DNA of 5,078 nt, from contig JASBVX010000126.1 in NCBI GenBank assembly GCA_029960865.1, forward strand, positions 1 to 5,078, read 5' to 3'. Positions 4,887-5,078 of this stretch are shown here, piece after piece (position 1 is the stretch's first letter; each line of letters begins with the position of its first letter). The notes under the pieces were generated by a model. It was not told where the DNA came from. It saw only the letters and a list, made by a program, of their open reading frames with translations, and searched no databases. Made by a program: the position numbers and the translations under genes. The DNA is from Bacillota bacterium (GTDB lineage Bacteria; Bacillota; Sulfobacillia; RBS10-35).

Positions 4887-5078
4887 TCATGGAGTTCTCA
4901 TGCGGACCATCCGTATTGCCAGACCGATCCCCACTGCAAAGGAGAGCCCCATCAGCAGGTAGAAGGAGAATCCTTCATGCTCTATGGGGAGGTCCACGTT
5001 CATGGACCAGAAGGATGCGACGGCGGTGGGGACCGCAGCGGCGATGATGATGGCCGTGAGGGCTTTCATGACGTTATT
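4887..5078 (-). CDS. corA: CorA-family divalent cation transporter, C-terminal fragment
   Basis: Only the last 63 residues are inside the window; the gene continues past base 5078. CorA proteins are pentameric inner-membrane channels for Mg2+ (or Co2+/Ni2+), with a large cytoplasmic N-domain and two C-terminal membrane helices. Here the sequence opens NNVMKALTAI, which matches the internal start of CorA helix TM1, so the Met at 5067-5069 is internal and not a start codon. TM1 ends in PTAVASFWSMNV, where CorA normally has the GMN signature; this protein has Ser-Met-Asn, encoded at 4998-5006. A short acidic loop (DLPIEHEGFS) and TM2 (FYLLMGLSFAVGIGLAIRM) follow, with a short basic tail. The assignment is by family pattern. 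The missing N-domain prevents telling CorA from related transporters such as ZntB. It converges on gltX and shares its terminator. Confidence 0.8.
   Translation of the reverse strand, partial: NNVMKALTAIIIAAAVPTAVASFWSMNVDLPIEHEGFSFYLLMGLSFAVGIGLAIRMVRMRTP

Noticed and set aside
4887..5069. A complete 60-aa small membrane protein starting at the minus-strand ATG at 5069
   Set aside because: The frame stays open to the window edge, and the preceding codons read NNV, matching the internal CorA sequence before TM1, so this is the tail of a larger gene.

Overview
The window is about 5.1 kb of GC-rich, densely packed bacterial DNA. It carries one conserved plus-strand gene train: SRP RNA, dnaX, ybaB, recR, a DUF2508 gene (yaaL-like), a bofA-like gene and gltX. 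A bidirectional terminator follows, and then the 3' end of a convergent minus-strand corA-family gene. The order scr-dnaX-yaaK-recR-yaaL-bofA is the well-known Bacillus-type arrangement. A large-type SRP RNA, a DUF2508 gene and a BofA-like sporulation protein together point to a high-GC, probably spore-forming member of the Bacillota (Firmicutes) of clostridial or related deep-branching type. The sequence alone does not let me name a genus, and I see no mobile element, CRISPR array, tRNA or prophage.

Layout. Bases 1 to about 142 hold the 3' part of a large SRP RNA; its 5' part lies before the window. Its end is followed within about 40 nt by dnaX (clamp-loader tau subunit). The best-supported start of dnaX is a non-canonical CTG at 179, because that codon puts every catalytic and zinc residue at the E. 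coli numbering. ybaB overlaps the end of dnaX, and recR begins one base after the ybaB stop. These three therefore form a tightly coupled replication and repair unit. After an 84-nt gap come the DUF2508 gene and, in the same reading frame after one stop codon, a bofA-like gene encoding a small membrane protein. A 35-nt gap with a possible promoter precedes gltX (glutamyl-tRNA synthetase, TTG start). A 12-bp stem with flanking A and T runs at 4841-4871 ends gltX and, on the other strand, the corA-family gene.

How the genes work together. The SRP RNA serves co-translational membrane targeting. DnaX loads the sliding clamp. RecR with RecO/RecF supports gap repair, and YbaB is a nucleoid-associated protein traditionally co-transcribed with recR. 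BofA restrains the SpoIVFB protease during sporulation in Bacillus. GltX supplies Glu-tRNA. The linkage is conserved by ancestry more than by one pathway.

I found no wholly novel system. The most interesting points are the apparent CTG start of dnaX; two small tandem hairpins with complementary loops flanking the bofA ATG, together with a second possible bofA start; the SMN variant of the CorA GMN signature; and the awkward start region of gltX.
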